Positions 63,075-64,000 of a stretch of DNA of 64,000 nucleotides are shown here, piece by piece. The stretch is from the NCBI RefSeq assembly GCF_031202305.1, contig NZ_CP101731.1, positions 1,054,001 through 1,118,000 of the forward strand, read 5' to 3'. A program made the translations under genes and the position numbers. This DNA is from Pelagibacterium sp. 26DY04. Lineage in GTDB: Bacteria > Pseudomonadota > Alphaproteobacteria > Rhizobiales > Devosiaceae. The notes under the pieces were generated by a model, which saw only the letters and a list, made by a program, of their open reading frames with translations, did no database searches and was not told the DNA's origin. How positions within the stretch are numbered: position 1 is the stretch's first letter; every line of letters starts with the position of its first letter.

Positions 63075-64000
63075 ATGTCCGTTACAGAACCAAATGAAAC
63101 CCTCACCCAGCAGGGACCGGATGCGCGTGCCTGGCTCGCGCTGGCTGTCCTCACCGTGCCGATTTTCATGGTCGCCATCGACATGTCGGTGCTGTTTCTT
63201 GCGCTGCCATCGATTGCCGCCGATCTGGCGCCCACGGCGACACAGCAACTCTGGACGCTCCATATCGGCGACCTCTTGAGTGCCTCGCTCGTCCTTACGG
63301 CGGGCACGCTGGCGGATCGGATCGGGCCGCGCCGGCTTTTGGCAATCGGCATGATCGCCTATGGCAGTTTTTCGCTGCTGGCGGCGTTTTCGCCCAACGC
63401 AGAGACCCTGATCCTGGCGCGCGGGCTGATCGGGATCGCCGCGGTCACCGTTGCGCCGGCAACCATGGTGCTGTTGCGCCATGCTTTCCCAACCGACCGG
63501 CAGCTCGCGACGGCAGTGGCGGTGTTCATGGCCGCGTTTTCGGGAGGCGCCGCATTCGGGCCGCCCATTGGCGGAGTGTTGCTCGAACATTTCTCCTGGG
63601 GCGCCATCTTCCTGGCCAACGTGCCGGTAAGCATCCTTGTCCTGGCGGCGATGCCGCTTCTGCCCGCGATCGGAACGGGCAAAGGCGGACCCATAGATCT
63701 CTTGAGTGTAGGCCTCTCGCTCGCGGCCATCGCGCTTCTGGTTTATGGATTGCAGGAAATGGCGGCGGCGGGTTTTGCCTGGTCCTACGCGCTGATGATC
63801 GCGACCGCGGTGTTGATCGGCGCGGTATTCGTGCGGCGGCAACTGAAGCTTTCCGAACCCATGTTCGACATGCGCCTTTTCGCCAATCCGGGCTTTGCGG
63901 CGGCGCTGACGATGCTGCTGCTGTTCCTGATGGCGCTGGGCGCCTGCTACATGCAGTTCGCGCAATACCTGCAATCGGTGCTGGGCTTTTCTCCGCTGGA
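63075..64000 (+). CDS. MFS efflux transporter, DHA2 type (3' end outside window)
   Basis: The frame is open from ATG 63075 to the window edge (308 codons), so the gene is cut. Visible features are MVAIDMSVLFLALPSIAADL at helix 1, TLADRIGPRRLLAIG (motif A) and GPPIGGVLLEHFSWGAIFLANVP (motif C), and at least nine helices. It resembles SmvA/LfrA-type exporters. GGAG is seven bases before the start. It is 80 bases after the FMN reductase and may share its regulation. Confidence 0.9.
   Translation, partial: MSVTEPNETLTQQGPDARAWLALAVLTVPIFMVAIDMSVLFLALPSIAADLAPTATQQLWTLHIGDLLSASLVLTAGTLADRIGPRRLLAIGMIAYGSFSLLAAFSPNAETLILARGLIGIAAVTVAPATMVLLRHAFPTDRQLATAVAVFMAAFSGGAAFGPPIGGVLLEHFSWGAIFLANVPVSILVLAAMPLLPAIGTGKGGPIDLLSVGLSLAAIALLVYGLQEMAAAGFAWSYALMIATAVLIGAVFVRRQLKLSEPMFDMRLFANPGFAAALTMLLLFLMALGACYMQFAQYLQSVLGFSPL

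Overview
The window looks like a piece of chromosome from an alphaproteobacterium of the order Hyphomicrobiales (Rhizobiales), most like the Devosia/Pelagibacterium group. The evidence is high GC, a MucR/Ros regulator, a stand-alone DnaA-domain-IV protein paired with a DUF6456 protein, DUF1491, DUF2336 and DUF5330 proteins, a TIGR03808-type Tat-exported repeat protein, a Rhizobium-type (class 3) asparaginase, curlin genes with CsgH, and a seven-subunit Mrp antiporter. The genus is inferred from gene content, not from a search. I saw no rRNA, tRNA, CRISPR array, transposase or prophage.

Layout. 1-5835: a tightly packed catabolic operon (feruloyl-CoA-synthetase-like ligase cut by the left edge, thiolase, SDR dehydrogenase, 4HBT thioesterase, enoyl-CoA hydratase, then a PcaD-like lactonase). 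Together these would suit beta-oxidative degradation of hydroxycinnamates. 6093-16527: mixed housekeeping (PadR regulator, SH3-like secreted protein, asparaginase, Tat beta-helix protein, HerA-like ATPase with a LOG-like partner, atypical receiver, Fe-SOD, oligopeptidase B, MsrB). 16715-22761: the complete mnhABCDEFG (mrp/pha) operon for Na+ or K+/H+ antiport. 22901-24366: mucR with a clear terminator, then the DnaA-IV-like/DUF6456 pair behind a palindrome. 24505-34273: SufE, DUF5330, a membrane histidine kinase, a peptidoglycan-binding protein, DUF1491, DUF2336, a lipoprotein, a DUF1214/DUF1254 pair and a PBP1A.

34457-40949: YcgN, two curlin-repeat proteins and CsgH, interrupted by an opposite-strand coiled-coil membrane protein; then an ArsR-SRPBCC-AlkD operon, a second SRPBCC protein and an AAC(3)-like acetyltransferase. 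41162-47699: MltB-type lytic transglycosylase, GAF-GGDEF diguanylate cyclase, hemolysin-III protein, then the most unusual region: a secreted protein ending in 34 consecutive Asp, an S8 protease whose mature N-terminus is 25 Asp + Arg + 10 Asp, and an ECF sigma/anti-sigma pair divergent from the protease. 47696-64000: ABC exporter, DMT transporter, ilvD, a type II toxin-antitoxin pair, sorbosone-dehydrogenase-like protein, a GH13 enzyme, a PreP-like M16C protease, and two DHA2-type MFS exporters near TetR and HxlR regulators with visible palindromic operators. The last MFS gene runs off the right edge.

Intergenic DNA carries at least three dispersed palindromic repeat families. One (five copies) keeps its outer stem although the stem sequence differs from copy to copy, and one copy supplies the last codons of the AAC(3)-like gene.
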